Translations under genes and position numbers: made by a program
The notes under the pieces: generated by a model
The model's input: only the letters and a program-made list of their open reading frames with translations
What the model was told of the DNA's origin: nothing
The model's database searches: none
Assembly (NCBI RefSeq): GCF_028356935.1
Contig: NZ_CP102798.1
Location: forward strand, 496,001-560,000
DNA from: Lysinibacillus sp. OF-1
GTDB lineage: Bacteria; Bacillota; Bacilli; Bacillales_A; Planococcaceae
DNA: 64,000 nt
Direction of reading: 5' to 3'
Shown: positions 1 to 8,818 of the stretch, piece after piece
How positions within the stretch are numbered: the first letter of the stretch is position 1
How the letters are laid out: each line of letters begins with the position of its first letter

Positions 1-55
1 TAATGATGTCTTTTTTCGTCTTATATTCTTTTGAGATATTTTGTAATTGAATCAT
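1..55 (-). CDS. metN: Methionine ABC transporter ATP-binding protein MetN (N-terminal fragment)
   Basis: Only the first 18 codons are in the window; the gene runs off the left edge. Read from 55 downward it begins MIQLQNISKEY, the usual opening beta-strand of an ABC ATPase of the MetN type. The family couples ATP hydrolysis to D/L-methionine uptake at the membrane. It lies directly downstream of metQ on the same strand and should share its S-box-controlled transcript. The gene order metQ then metN differs from the common metN-metI-metQ order. The MetN call rests on the short N-terminus and on adjacency to metQ, not on the nucleotide-binding motifs, which lie outside the window. Confidence 0.7.
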   Translation of the reverse strand, partial: MIQLQNISKEYKTKKDII

Positions 56-91
56 CCGATTGATTGCTCCTTTCTCAAGCTCCTAAAAAGC

Positions 92-134
92 AAGAATCTG
101 CTCGTTTTCCATAGAGGAATTTCGGCAGATTCTT
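92..134 (-). terminator. Intercistronic hairpin between metQ and metN
   Basis: A perfect 10-bp stem (92-101 with 125-134) lies in the metQ-metN gap. On the minus strand it is followed by GCTTTTTAGG, a weak U-run. It could be a leaky terminator or a 3' stabiliser that raises metQ expression over metN, as is common for binding-protein genes. Confidence 0.5.
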
Positions 135-160
135 CAGCTACTAGAAGCTTCCTGAATGTA

Positions 161-991
161 TTACCAGCTAGGGATTACTGAACCTTTGAATTCTTCTTCA
201 ATGAATTGACGTACTTCATCAGATTGGTAAGCCTCAACGAACTTTTTAATTGTTGGGTCATTTTCATTTTCTGCACGTACCACAATATAGTTCACATATG
301 GAGAGTCAGTAGATTCTAAAAGAATAGCGTCATCTTTAGGATTAATGCCAGCTTCCAATGCGAAGTTTGTATTAATAGCTGCTACATCTACTTCACTAAG
401 CTGCTTAGGAATTTGAGCTGCCTCTAATTCGATGAATTTTAAATTCTTTTTGTTTTCTTCTACATCACGGATAGAGGCTGTTAAATCTGCCCCATCTTTT
501 AATTTTATATAGCCTGCTTCCTGTAAAACAAAGAGGGCACGAGCACCATTTGTTGGGTCATTTGGTAAACCAAATGTTGCACCATCCGGAATGTCATCAA
601 AGGATTTATATTTTTCAGAGTAAATACCCATTGGATTTAAAATCGTTTTGCCTACTGTTACTAAATCTGTATCATGATCTTTATTAAACGTATCGAGGAA
701 AGGCTCGTGTTGATAGCTATTCGCATCAAGATCACCTTCAGATAAGGATGTATTAGGTAAAACATAATCAGAAAATGATTTAAGCTCTACTTCTAGCCCA
801 TTTTCTTTGGCTACTTTCGCTGCAACTTCTGCGATTTGTTCGTGTGGACCAGACGTGACACCTACGACGATTTTATTTTCATTAATTGCTTCAGCTTGAC
901 CTTTACTCTCTTCTTTAGAGCCACAACCTGCTAGAGCTGCTGCTAATGTAAGACTTGCAAAACCTACTAAAAATTTATTTTTCTTTTTCAT
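161..991 (-). CDS. metQ: Methionine ABC transporter substrate-binding lipoprotein MetQ
   Basis: This 276-residue NlpA/MetQ-family lipoprotein captures methionine outside the membrane for the MetNIQ importer. The N-terminus is a lipoprotein signal: a KKK charged region, a hydrophobic stretch and the lipobox LAGC, followed by a Ser/Glu-rich linker. The mature part carries family hallmarks such as VGVTSGPHEQIAE and the LDANSYQHEPFL segment. I start it at the ATG at 991: a TTG five codons upstream is open, but it forms part of the GGAGG ribosome-binding site (TTGGAGG then 8 nt then ATG). The gene is preceded by a SAM-I riboswitch with its own terminator, so expression should rise when S-adenosylmethionine is low. 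Function is well supported by family and by the riboswitch. Confidence 0.95.
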   Translation of the reverse strand: MKKKNKFLVGFASLTLAAALAGCGSKEESKGQAEAINENKIVVGVTSGPHEQIAEVAAKVAKENGLEVELKSFSDYVLPNTSLSEGDLDANSYQHEPFLDTFNKDHDTDLVTVGKTILNPMGIYSEKYKSFDDIPDGATFGLPNDPTNGARALFVLQEAGYIKLKDGADLTASIRDVEENKKNLKFIELEAAQIPKQLSEVDVAAINTNFALEAGINPKDDAILLESTDSPYVNYIVVRAENENDPTIKKFVEAYQSDEVRQFIEEEFKGSVIPSW

Positions 992-1032
992 GAAAACTAC
1001 CTCCAAGATTGTTTTTATCGGTTTTTGAAAAT

Positions 1033-1060
1033 AAAAAAACTCTCTTACAAACTAAGAGAG
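1033..1060 (-). terminator. Riboswitch expression-platform terminator
   Basis: On the minus strand an 8-bp stem (CTCTCTTA / TAAGAGAG, 5-nt loop) is followed by seven T residues. It sits between the SAM aptamer and the metQ ribosome-binding site, where ligand-induced termination is expected. Confidence 0.85.
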
Positions 1061-1079
1061 GCTCATGAAAAAATGTCCT

Positions 1080-1184
1080 CTCTTATCTATCAAACGATAA
1101 TCGTTTGCAGGATTTAGCACCTTCCTTCTAAAAGGAGGTTGCCGAGCTTCATAGGGCCAGTCCCTCAGCTACTCTTGATAAGAG
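1080..1184 (-). promoter_or_regulatory. SAM-I (S-box) riboswitch upstream of metQ
   Basis: The minus strand carries the S-box core in order: P1 strand CTCTTATC, AGAGTAGCTGAGGGACTGGC, CCTATGAAGCTCGGCAACC, AAGGTGCTAAATCC, and the closing P1 strand GATAAGAG (1080-1087 pairs with 1177-1184). The P1 3' strand overlaps sequence able to pair with the downstream terminator, giving the standard SAM-off transcriptional switch. It controls metQ and probably metN. Confidence 0.95.
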
Positions 1185-1218
1185 ATTTATCATATTTTTT
1201 TGTAATTCCGATAGAACT

Positions 1219-1247
1219 AATATAATTTATAGGTTATAGTAAGTCAA
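1219..1247 (-). promoter_or_regulatory. SigA-type promoter for the metQ leader
   Basis: On the minus strand TTGACT (1247-1242) and TATATT (1224-1219) are separated by exactly 17 bp, placing the start just upstream of the SAM aptamer. Confidence 0.65.
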
Positions 1248-1306
1248 TAAATATTTTTTAAATTTTTTATATTATTATAATATTTCGTCATGAAAGAGGG
1301 ATAGCA

Positions 1307-1810
1307 ATGTCTGTAAGAGTTAATTATGGTATAGGTTCATTTGGCAAGGTTGTAAGTGCTCGATTGCTAATGGGTACAGACATTATTGAAGGAATGGAGG
1401 CACTTTGTGAGGAGAACCATATTGAGTCAGCAACAATTGTTAGCTGTATAGGTAGCCTTCAAAAGAGTAGCTTTGTTTATTTAGTACCTGATGAAACATC
1501 ACAGATTAACGTAAGTTTTAGCGATGTCATAAAAAAAGAGGGGCCACTTGAATTGATCCAAGGCTCTGGCGTAGTATGTAAGCGCGATGGGGGATATGAA
1601 ACACATTTCCATGGTTCTATGAGTGATCAATGGGGCATCGTGTCAGGGGGGCATTTAATGAAGAGGGGGAACCCTGTTATTACGGCTGACATAGTGCTAG
1701 CTGAGGTTCAAGGCATCCAGCACTTTCGAAAATTTGATGAAGAAACAGGCCATGTTCAATTTTATCCATTAGAACACGGTTTACAGCAGCCAAGGAAAAT
1801 TGAAAAATAG
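1307..1810 (+). CDS. PPC/DUF296 domain protein
   Basis: This is a 167-residue single-domain protein of the PPC (DUF296, PD1-like) family. The fold forms trimers, and in plants it is fused to AT-hooks; the role of stand-alone bacterial forms is unclear. Visible hallmarks are the central SCIGSLQKSSF strand, the ETHFHGSMSD metal-type histidine motif and GIVSGGHLMKRG near the C-terminus. The start ATG is preceded by GAAAGAGGGATAGCA. It is transcribed divergently from the metQ riboswitch leader and stands alone, ending at a strong bidirectional terminator. No specific substrate or DNA target can be read from the sequence. Confidence 0.8.
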   Translation: MSVRVNYGIGSFGKVVSARLLMGTDIIEGMEALCEENHIESATIVSCIGSLQKSSFVYLVPDETSQINVSFSDVIKKEGPLELIQGSGVVCKRDGGYETHFHGSMSDQWGIVSGGHLMKRGNPVITADIVLAEVQGIQHFRKFDEETGHVQFYPLEHGLQQPRKIEK

Positions 1811-1865
1811 CGAAAATGATACTAACTTTTTCTTTTCACTGAGCTGAATGTTCCTTCCTGAATTA

Positions 1866-1905
1866 AAAAATGTTAGACCGAGCTTATAATCGGTCTAACA
1901 TTTTT
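1866..1905. terminator. Bidirectional intrinsic terminator
   Basis: A long stem (TGTTAGACCG / CGGTCTAACA) is flanked by A-runs and T-runs on both sides. It can terminate the DUF296 gene rightward and mtnE leftward. Confidence 0.9.
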
Positions 1906-1931
1906 ACTTTTGTCCCAGCCTCATGTCATGG

Positions 1932-3101
1932 TTAAGGGTTGAATAATTGTAATTGTTCGATTCTATGGATTGCTTCACGTAAGCGTTCCTCGCTAACAAG
2001 TAAACCAACACGGATATAGCCTTCGCCATATCGGCCGAAGCCATTGCCTGCTGCTACAGCGATATCAGCCTTTTCCAATAATAAATCGGCAAACTGCTCG
2101 CTAGTATAGCCGAATGGTACAGGGAGCCATGCGAAGAAGGAGCCTTTTGGAGCCGTTACATGCCAACCAATTCTTTGAGCTTCTTCAATGAGTACATTGC
2201 GGCGACCTTCATAGGTAGCTCGCAGTTCATCCACACATTCTTGGGAAGCTGTAAGTGCCGTTGCTGCTGCTTGTTGAATAGCAGGGAATTGACTACAAAA
2301 CAGATGATCCTGAATTAGATTAATGGCAGCAATAATGTCGGCATTACCGACAGCGAAGCCTATACGCCAGCCTGCCATATTATAAGTTTTGGAGAGTGTG
2401 TACATTTCAATTCCTACTTCTTTTGCACCCTCAGCTTGTAGGAAGCTAATAGGTTTATTACCGTCAAATCCTATTGCCCCATAAGCAAAATCATGTGATA
2501 CGATAATATTGTGTTCCTTCGCAAAGCGAACGGTCTCTTCAAAAAATGCAAGTGTTGCTGTACCACCTGTAGGGTTGTTCGGGTAATTTAGGTAAAGTAG
2601 CTTCGCCTTCTCTTTCACTTCATCAGGTAATGCATGATAATTAGGTAAGAAATCATTTGCAGCTAAAAGTGGCATCACTTCAAAATGGACATCACCTAAT
2701 ACGACACCTGATAAGTAATCTGGATAGCCAGGGTCTGGTAAGAGCATTGTATCACCTGGATTTAATACGGCTAAAGGTAGCTCAACGAGTCCAATTTTTG
2801 TCCCGCCAAGAATCGCTACCTCTGTGTCAGGATTTAGATTCACATTATATTCACGTTTATAATAGTCGACAGCTGCTTGGCGTAATTCAGCGATACCGCG
2901 AAATGGTGAATATTTGTGATTTTGTGGATTTTCAGCCGCCTCCTGTAATGCTTGAATGATATGAGGGGGCGTTGGTTGATCGGGATTTCCTTGACCAAGA
3001 TTAATGACATCGCGACCTTCTTCTAAGGCATTATTTACTTTTTGAACTAACGCTGCAAAAAATTGAGTGGGTAGTTGCTGTAGTTTTTTAGAGAATTCCA
3101 T
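1932..3101 (-). CDS. mtnE: Methionine-salvage aminotransferase MtnE
   Basis: This is a class I PLP-dependent aminotransferase of 389 residues. The family member MtnE (YkrV) transaminates 2-keto-4-methylthiobutyrate to methionine, preferring glutamine as amino donor. Motifs: GQGNPDQPTP near 37-46, PDPGYPDY at 123-130, the LNYPNNPTGG cofactor/substrate motif at 171-180, the PLP lysine in SKTYNMAGWR (K238), and AAGNGFGRYGEGYIRVGLL near the C-terminus. The overall sequence resembles what I recall of Bacillus MtnE. It is divergent from mtnU, the omega-amidase that removes the 2-keto-glutaramate made when glutamine is donor. The pair therefore forms one step of the pathway. No S-box is visible in the 96-bp spacer. 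Confidence 0.85.
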   Translation of the reverse strand: MEFSKKLQQLPTQFFAALVQKVNNALEEGRDVINLGQGNPDQPTPPHIIQALQEAAENPQNHKYSPFRGIAELRQAAVDYYKREYNVNLNPDTEVAILGGTKIGLVELPLAVLNPGDTMLLPDPGYPDYLSGVVLGDVHFEVMPLLAANDFLPNYHALPDEVKEKAKLLYLNYPNNPTGGTATLAFFEETVRFAKEHNIIVSHDFAYGAIGFDGNKPISFLQAEGAKEVGIEMYTLSKTYNMAGWRIGFAVGNADIIAAINLIQDHLFCSQFPAIQQAAATALTASQECVDELRATYEGRRNVLIEEAQRIGWHVTAPKGSFFAWLPVPFGYTSEQFADLLLEKADIAVAAGNGFGRYGEGYIRVGLLVSEERLREAIHRIEQLQLFNP

Positions 3102-3197
3102 GCATGATCACCCTTTTCAGAATATAATAATTATTATTGAAGAATATGAAGCAAATAGTATTACTTTTTTTGTTAATTGTCTAGAGGAGGAATGGCT

Positions 3198-3992
3198 ATG
3201 AAAATCGGTTGTATTCAATTAAATGTTGGCTTTGGCAAAGTAGAAGAAAATTTTGCACGAGCTGAGGACAAGATTCGAGAAGTGGCAAAAAAAGGAGCAG
3301 AAATCATTGTGCTGCCTGAAATGTGGAATACAGGCTATGCGTTAGAGAAGCTGCCTGAACTAGCGGATGTCGATGGTGAACGTACGAAATCCTTCTTGGC
3401 TGAATTAGCACAGGAACTTGGTGTACATATTGTAGGTGGTTCTGTTTCAACGAAGAAAGGCGACAAATTTTATAATACGATGTATACATTAGATCGCAAT
3501 GGAGAACTTGTAGGGGAATATAGCAAAGCACATCTTTTCCGTTTAATGGATGAGCATCTCTACTTAGAAGCAGGGGATGAAATGAATCGATTTGCTCTAG
3601 GAGATATTGAAGCTGCTGGGGTCATTTGTTATGATATTCGTTTCCCAGAATGGTTACGTGCACACGCATTACAAGGAGCAAAGGTATTATTTGTACCAGC
3701 CCAGTGGCCAACACCAAGGATTGATCATTGGAAAACATTGCTGCAAGCTCGTGCGATTGAGAACCAATGTTTTGTAATAGCAGTTAATCGCATTTCAAAA
3801 AAGGTAGAAAACTTTAATGGCCAATCGATGATTATACAGCCTTGGGGAGAAGTACTTTGGATCGGTGCAGAGGATGAAGAAGTAGCGGTGATTGATGTAG
3901 ATTTTTCTATTGTCGATGAAGTACGTGGAAGAATTCCAGTTTATGACGACCGTAGACCAGGACTATATCATGATGTTGTCGTGAAAGGCTAA
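3198..3992 (+). CDS. mtnU: Carbon-nitrogen hydrolase (omega-amidase-like, MtnU)
   Basis: A 264-residue nitrilase-superfamily enzyme with the catalytic triad in place: E41 (LPEMWNT), K110 (YSKAHLF) and C144 (ICYDIRFPEW). In methionine salvage the omega-amidase hydrolyses 2-oxoglutaramate or related omega-amides, pulling the glutamine-dependent MtnE reaction forward. The reading frame is open from a TTG at 3177, but the strong GGAGG lies at 3186-3190. The ATG at 3192 is only 1 nt from it, while the ATG at 3198 has a 7-nt spacer, so I choose 3198. It is divergent from mtnE and ends at a strong terminator. Exact substrate is inferred from context. Confidence 0.82.
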   Translation: MKIGCIQLNVGFGKVEENFARAEDKIREVAKKGAEIIVLPEMWNTGYALEKLPELADVDGERTKSFLAELAQELGVHIVGGSVSTKKGDKFYNTMYTLDRNGELVGEYSKAHLFRLMDEHLYLEAGDEMNRFALGDIEAAGVICYDIRFPEWLRAHALQGAKVLFVPAQWPTPRIDHWKTLLQARAIENQCFVIAVNRISKKVENFNGQSMIIQPWGEVLWIGAEDEEVAVIDVDFSIVDEVRGRIPVYDDRRPGLYHDVVVKG

Positions 3993-3998
3993 TAGAGG

Positions 3999-4042
3999 GG
4001 CACGCTCAAGAGGGAGTAATCTTTTGAGCGTGCCATCTTTTT
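3999..4042 (+). terminator. Intrinsic terminator after mtnU
   Basis: A perfect stem GGCACGCTCAA / TTGAGCGTGCC is followed by ATCTTTTTTC. Confidence 0.9.
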
Positions 4043-4043
4043 T

Positions 4044-5612
4044 CTAGCCCTTATCCTCAATCAATGAATTTGCCAATAGCATAAATTCTAATGTAATGCG
4101 GTTATGTCCTTTCATGAAATTTTCACCTAGTAAACCTTCAAGCTTTCTTAAGCGGTGATAGAGTGTTTGACGAACAATAAATAATTGGTTGGCTGTTTGC
4201 TGCTTGGAGCCATTTGTTTGTAAATAAACCTGTAATGTTTCAAGAAGCTTGCTATTGTATTTTTTATCGTACTCAATAACGGGCTGTAAATAATCGTAAA
4301 TCACTTCCTGTAAATTCACTTGCATTTGTAATTTATAGATTAAATGATATAAATGCAAATCATCATAAAAGAAAGAGGACGTTTGCACTTTGCGGCAAAT
4401 ATATAAAGTTTCTAAAGCAGTTTGATAGCTTTTAGGAATTTCTTCTACATCGCAAACAACCTTTCCAACGGCTATTTGAAAACCTTGTGCTTGCTGCTTT
4501 TTATAAAAGTCGGTATTGGGCAGTGTGGAAAAAATGCTATTCAATATGTCACGAATAGCTTTACTGTCTTTCGTATGAAGTAAAATAAAAATAATATAGC
4601 TTTTTCTTTCGAATAAAAATGGCATAAATCCATGTTGCTCAAAGAGATTTCGATAATAAAGCTTACTATAGACCATATCCTCCTGTGTCTTTGTCATTGT
4701 AGTAGGAGAGGATAAAATAAAGACAGCTCCACTAGATTGTGTATAGCCCGCGTAATGTGTAACGATAAATTTATAGATTTCTTCCTTAGATAATTTTTGA
4801 TCAATCCAATCGACTAAAATTGTAGCATCCTCAATATTCTTTTTTTCCTCAATATAAAACTCTCGCATTAATAGCTGTGCCAGCGCCGTTGCTGTACGAT
4901 CTAATATTAATAATTCAAACTCTGAAAATAGTCCATCCTCTCGATAGAGTGTTAAATTTGCATAATGCTGATCAAAGATAAAAATAGGCCCATGTTTAAA
5001 TTGCTGAGCAGACTTGTTCAATGTTAATAGCTGCTGACGTTTTTGGTGTGTCGTATTGGGGAAAAAGATAGGATTGCGTCCCTTAATGGAAAACATGATT
5101 TGTGTTTTTAATTCATTATACATATTTTGTAAAATATCTTCTGTGTTTTGTCCTAAGACAGCATTTTTGTTCAAAGCTTGTGCATAAGATTCTAGCGAAG
5201 AAATCATTAAATATTGCTGATTGATAATTTGGCTATGTAAATCCTGCGTAATACGAACAAAAGGAACTGCCTCATGAAAAACAATAATGGGAAACTGATG
5301 CCGGTTTGCCAGTGCTAGTATTGCTTTTGGAACGGTCTGAATATAAGAGCCATACTCAATACAAAGAGCAGCACAATTTTTTTGAATGATGGCTTCTACA
5401 AATGCGGTAAAATTAGCGATACTATGCTGGAGACTAATTCCTGTTGTTAATACTAACTCCTCACCAACTAAAAAATGATCAACCTGTACGATTTCAAGAA
5501 CATGTACCCATTTGATAATCCTTGATAATCCTTCATGACCTGCCACAACCTCTGCCTTATGAAAATACTTATTTTCCAAAACATCTAGTACTTTAAGTTG
5601 AAACGGACTCAA
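4044..5612 (-). CDS. PucR-family transcriptional regulator
   Basis: A 522-residue regulator with an N-terminal PucR-type sensor domain (about residues 5-125; WVHVLEIVQVDHFLVGEELVLTTG is split over its core), a long middle region, and a C-terminal PucR helix-turn-helix near 450-515 (NGSKQQTANQLFIVRQTLYH followed by RLRKLEGLLG). Such proteins activate catabolic genes for purines, GABA or other amines. I place the start at a TTG at 5612: it follows AAGGGAGGGG with a 5-nt spacer, whereas the ATG at 5639 has no ribosome-binding site and would bury this one inside the gene. It is divergent from the permease-dehydrogenase-aminotransferase operon and is the obvious candidate for its regulator. Confidence 0.85.
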   Translation of the reverse strand: MSPFQLKVLDVLENKYFHKAEVVAGHEGLSRIIKWVHVLEIVQVDHFLVGEELVLTTGISLQHSIANFTAFVEAIIQKNCAALCIEYGSYIQTVPKAILALANRHQFPIIVFHEAVPFVRITQDLHSQIINQQYLMISSLESYAQALNKNAVLGQNTEDILQNMYNELKTQIMFSIKGRNPIFFPNTTHQKRQQLLTLNKSAQQFKHGPIFIFDQHYANLTLYREDGLFSEFELLILDRTATALAQLLMREFYIEEKKNIEDATILVDWIDQKLSKEEIYKFIVTHYAGYTQSSGAVFILSSPTTMTKTQEDMVYSKLYYRNLFEQHGFMPFLFERKSYIIFILLHTKDSKAIRDILNSIFSTLPNTDFYKKQQAQGFQIAVGKVVCDVEEIPKSYQTALETLYICRKVQTSSFFYDDLHLYHLIYKLQMQVNLQEVIYDYLQPVIEYDKKYNSKLLETLQVYLQTNGSKQQTANQLFIVRQTLYHRLRKLEGLLGENFMKGHNRITLEFMLLANSLIEDKG

Positions 5613-5834
5613 TTTAGCCCCTCCCTTAGTTGTATGCATTGTATATTTTTTCTGTCTGATGATTTATATTTTCTTATAAATTCGTGGATATAGTATTTTA
5701 AGAATATTTAGTCTATTTTACATTATGTTTAAAACAAAAGTATATAATTTTACAGTTTGTCTATTACTTCAACGTTATGAAACATGTAAAATTTTTGTAA
5801 GCGATCAAGCAATCTACTAAAAGGGGTGACAGAT

Positions 5835-7247
5835 ATGGAGCAACAAACGCATTTACAAAGAGGGTTAAAGAAGCGGCATATGACGATGATTGCTATTGCA
5901 GGAGTAATCGGTGCTGGCCTATTTATGGGGAGTGGTTCAGTTATTAATTTAGCTGGTCCAGGGGCCATTTTATCGTATATATTTGCAGGAATTATCGTTA
6001 TTTTAGTTATGCGTATGCTAGGCGAAATGGCAGCTGTTAATCCAACGAGTGGCTCATTTGCACATTATGCGCATGAAGCCATTGGCCCGTGGGCAGGTTT
6101 TATGATTGGATGGCTGTACTGGTTTTTCTGGGTCATTGCGATTGCACTAGAAGCAACAGCAGCGGCAGCCATTATTCAATATTGGTATGACGGGATGCCT
6201 TTATGGCTATTAAGTTTGTTACTAACCGTAGCACTTACTTTAACGAATGTTCTTTCTGTCAAAGCATTTGGTGAGTTTGAGTATTGGTTCTCTCTTATTA
6301 AGGTTGCAAGTATAGTGGTTTTCCTTGGTCTTGGTGCCTTCATTATTTTTGGCATCGCCCCAAACTTTAATGCTGTAGGTATGACCAATCTAGTCGGGCA
6401 AGGTGGTTTTTTACCTAATGGTTTTGGTGCTGTTCTAATGGGTGTCGTCATTGTTATTTTCTCCTTCATGGGAACAGAAATTGTGGCCATTGCTGCTGGT
6501 GAATCAGATGAACCATTAGCTGCTGTAACGAAAGCTACCAATTCCATTACTTGGCGTATTTTAATTTTCTATGTGGGCTCTATAGCGGTTGTAGTAACGC
6601 TATTGCCTTGGCATTCCTCCGATATTTTAACAAGTCCTTATGTAGCGGTACTCGATTATATTGGAATTCCTGCTGCCGCACAAATTATGAATTTTGTTGT
6701 GTTAACAGCGGTGCTATCGTGTTTAAATTCAGCACTTTATGCAACATCACGCATGGTATTTTCTTTAGCAGAAAAGGGAGAAGCGCCAAAAGCATTTTTA
6801 AAATTAAACAAAAAGGGTGCACCTGTCAATGCCATTTTAGCAGCAACATTTTTCTCGTATATTGCAGTCATTATGAATTATGTTTCACCAGATAAAGTTT
6901 TTATGTTTTTACTGAGCTCTTGTAGTGCGATTACTTTAATACTTTATTTAATCATTGCCTTTTCACAATTAAGAATGCGACGCAAGATTGAACAAGAAAA
7001 TTTAGAGCTATTAAAGGTGAAGATGTGGTTTTTCCCTTATTTAACGTATTTCACAATACTCGCTACAACAGCTTTATTAATGGCGATGTTCTTTATAGAG
7101 TCTATGCGCTCACAAATTTTATTTACATGCGTTGTCGTCGCTATTGTGATGATTTTCTATGTACTTACTCAAAAGAAAAAAACGATTAAACAACCCGATG
7201 AATCAAGTTCTATTTTTAGCAAAGAAGAATTCGATTTTGAACAATAA
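5835..7247 (+). CDS. gabP: APC-family amino acid permease, GabP-like
   Basis: A 470-residue, 12-helix amino acid permease of the APC superfamily. The N-terminal consensus GVIGAGLFMGSGSVI, the LGEMAAVNPTSGSFAHYA loop and the VFSFMGTEIVAIAAGE-type motif in helix 6 are all present, and the whole chain resembles Bacillus GabP. It probably imports GABA or beta-alanine with protons. A GTG at 5826 is in frame but overlaps the AAGGGG ribosome-binding site, so the ATG at 5835 (8-nt spacer) is used. It is the first gene of a three-gene unit with the dehydrogenase (23-bp gap) and aminotransferase. Substrate specificity between GABA, beta-alanine and related omega-amino acids is inferred. Confidence 0.85.
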   Translation: MEQQTHLQRGLKKRHMTMIAIAGVIGAGLFMGSGSVINLAGPGAILSYIFAGIIVILVMRMLGEMAAVNPTSGSFAHYAHEAIGPWAGFMIGWLYWFFWVIAIALEATAAAAIIQYWYDGMPLWLLSLLLTVALTLTNVLSVKAFGEFEYWFSLIKVASIVVFLGLGAFIIFGIAPNFNAVGMTNLVGQGGFLPNGFGAVLMGVVIVIFSFMGTEIVAIAAGESDEPLAAVTKATNSITWRILIFYVGSIAVVVTLLPWHSSDILTSPYVAVLDYIGIPAAAQIMNFVVLTAVLSCLNSALYATSRMVFSLAEKGEAPKAFLKLNKKGAPVNAILAATFFSYIAVIMNYVSPDKVFMFLLSSCSAITLILYLIIAFSQLRMRRKIEQENLELLKVKMWFFPYLTYFTILATTALLMAMFFIESMRSQILFTCVVVAIVMIFYVLTQKKKTIKQPDESSSIFSKEEFDFEQ

Positions 7248-7270
7248 TACGATAAAGGAGTGGTCTAATT

Positions 7271-8800
7271 ATGACAGTTCAGCAAGAAATGAAAACGCTC
7301 ACACATTTTATCCAAGGGGAAGAGGTAGCTGGTACAAGTGGCCGATTTTCAGAGGTTTATAATCCATCAACAGGAGAGGTTATTGCAAGAGTACCACTTG
7401 CTTCAAGAGATGAGGTAAAGCATGCTATTGAGCTTGCAAAAGAAGCCTTTCCAGCATGGAAAAAACGATCAATTGGTAAACGGGTAGAAGTGTTACATCG
7501 ATTCCGTCAGTTGTTAGTAGAAAAACAGGAAGAGCTTATCGATGTGATTTGTCAGGAAAGTGGTAAAACAAAGGACGATGCAAAAGGTGAAATCGTTCGT
7601 GGTATTGAATCCGTTGATATGGCGATCAGTGCACCGCAAATGCTAAAAGGAGAGTACTCAGTCAATGTAGGTGGTAATATAAATGCCTTTTCTGCCAAAT
7701 CACCACTCGGCGTAGTGGCAACTATCGCACCATTTAATTTCCCTGTTATGGTACCGCTTGCGATTACAAGCATGGCTGTGGCAGTAGGAAATGCCGTTAT
7801 ATTAAAGCCATCAGAGCGCGTACCGATGTCCGCTCTCTATATAAGTCAATTATGGAAAGAGGCAGGTTTACCAGATGGCATTTGGACTGTTGTCAATGGA
7901 GATAAAGAGGCTGTCAATGAACTATTAGAAAATAAAGAGATTCAAGCTATCTCATTTGTTGGCTCAACACCTGTTGCTGAATATATTTATCAAACAGGAA
8001 CAAAGCACAATAAACGTGTTGCGGCATTTGGTGGTGGGAAGAACTTTATGATTGTGATGCCAGATGCCAACCTAGAACAAACGGCGAATGCCTTTTTAGG
8101 AGCAGCGTATGGTGCAGCATCACAGCGCTGTATGGCGATTTCAGGTGCACTTGTTGTAGGCAAAGATACCGAACAACGGTTTACGGAACTATTAAAAAAT
8201 AAAATCTCTCAACTAAAGGTTGGACCCTATACAGAAAAAGACGTCGATTTCGGACCAGTCATCACTAAAGAGTCGAAAGGAACGATTATTCGTTCTATCG
8301 ATGAGGCAGTCACTGAAGGGGCAAATCTTGTGATTGACGGAAGAAATCCGAAAGTATGTGAAACGTCAAATGGCTTTTATCTTGGCCCAACCCTCCTTAA
8401 TAATGTCACATCGGAAATGAAGATCTTTAAAGAAGAGGTCTTTGGTCCAGCACGTATTGTTGTAGGGGTGGACTCATTACAAGAGGCAATAGATTTAATC
8501 AATAACCATGAGCTTGGCAATGGGGTAACCATGTTTACAAGCAGTGGAGCAGCAGCACGGAAATTCCAAGAGGAAATAGAAGTCGGCATGGTAGGTGTGA
8601 ACGTACCTATACCAATTCCTGTTGGCTATCATAACTTTGGTGGATGGAAACGCTCTAAGTTCGGTGAAGGGCATATGTTTGGCCCAGATCAGGCAAGATT
8701 CTTTACAAAGGCCAAAACGATTTCTGAGCGCTGGCCAGATGAAACGGAGGATACAACAAGTTCCTTTGCGTTCCCAAGTAATAATGATGCGAAAAACTAA
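7271..8800 (+). CDS. mmsA: CoA-acylating (methyl)malonate-semialdehyde dehydrogenase
   Basis: A 509-residue aldehyde dehydrogenase of the MMSDH subfamily. The nucleophile is C287 in ASQRCMAIS. The position that holds the general-base glutamate of hydrolytic ALDHs (ELGG) is instead AFGGGKN (252-258). This is the hallmark of the CoA-dependent members, which release acyl-CoA rather than acid. With the neighbouring class III aminotransferase the most coherent reaction is malonate semialdehyde plus CoA to acetyl-CoA and CO2, the second step of beta-alanine breakdown; methylmalonate semialdehyde would also fit. A good ribosome-binding site (AAAGGAG) precedes the ATG. There are no inositol genes nearby, so the iolA name would mislead. 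Confidence 0.88.
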   Translation: MTVQQEMKTLTHFIQGEEVAGTSGRFSEVYNPSTGEVIARVPLASRDEVKHAIELAKEAFPAWKKRSIGKRVEVLHRFRQLLVEKQEELIDVICQESGKTKDDAKGEIVRGIESVDMAISAPQMLKGEYSVNVGGNINAFSAKSPLGVVATIAPFNFPVMVPLAITSMAVAVGNAVILKPSERVPMSALYISQLWKEAGLPDGIWTVVNGDKEAVNELLENKEIQAISFVGSTPVAEYIYQTGTKHNKRVAAFGGGKNFMIVMPDANLEQTANAFLGAAYGAASQRCMAISGALVVGKDTEQRFTELLKNKISQLKVGPYTEKDVDFGPVITKESKGTIIRSIDEAVTEGANLVIDGRNPKVCETSNGFYLGPTLLNNVTSEMKIFKEEVFGPARIVVGVDSLQEAIDLINNHELGNGVTMFTSSGAAARKFQEEIEVGMVGVNVPIPIPVGYHNFGGWKRSKFGEGHMFGPDQARFFTKAKTISERWPDETEDTTSSFAFPSNNDAKN

Positions 8801-8818
8801 TATAGTGAGGGGTGTTTG

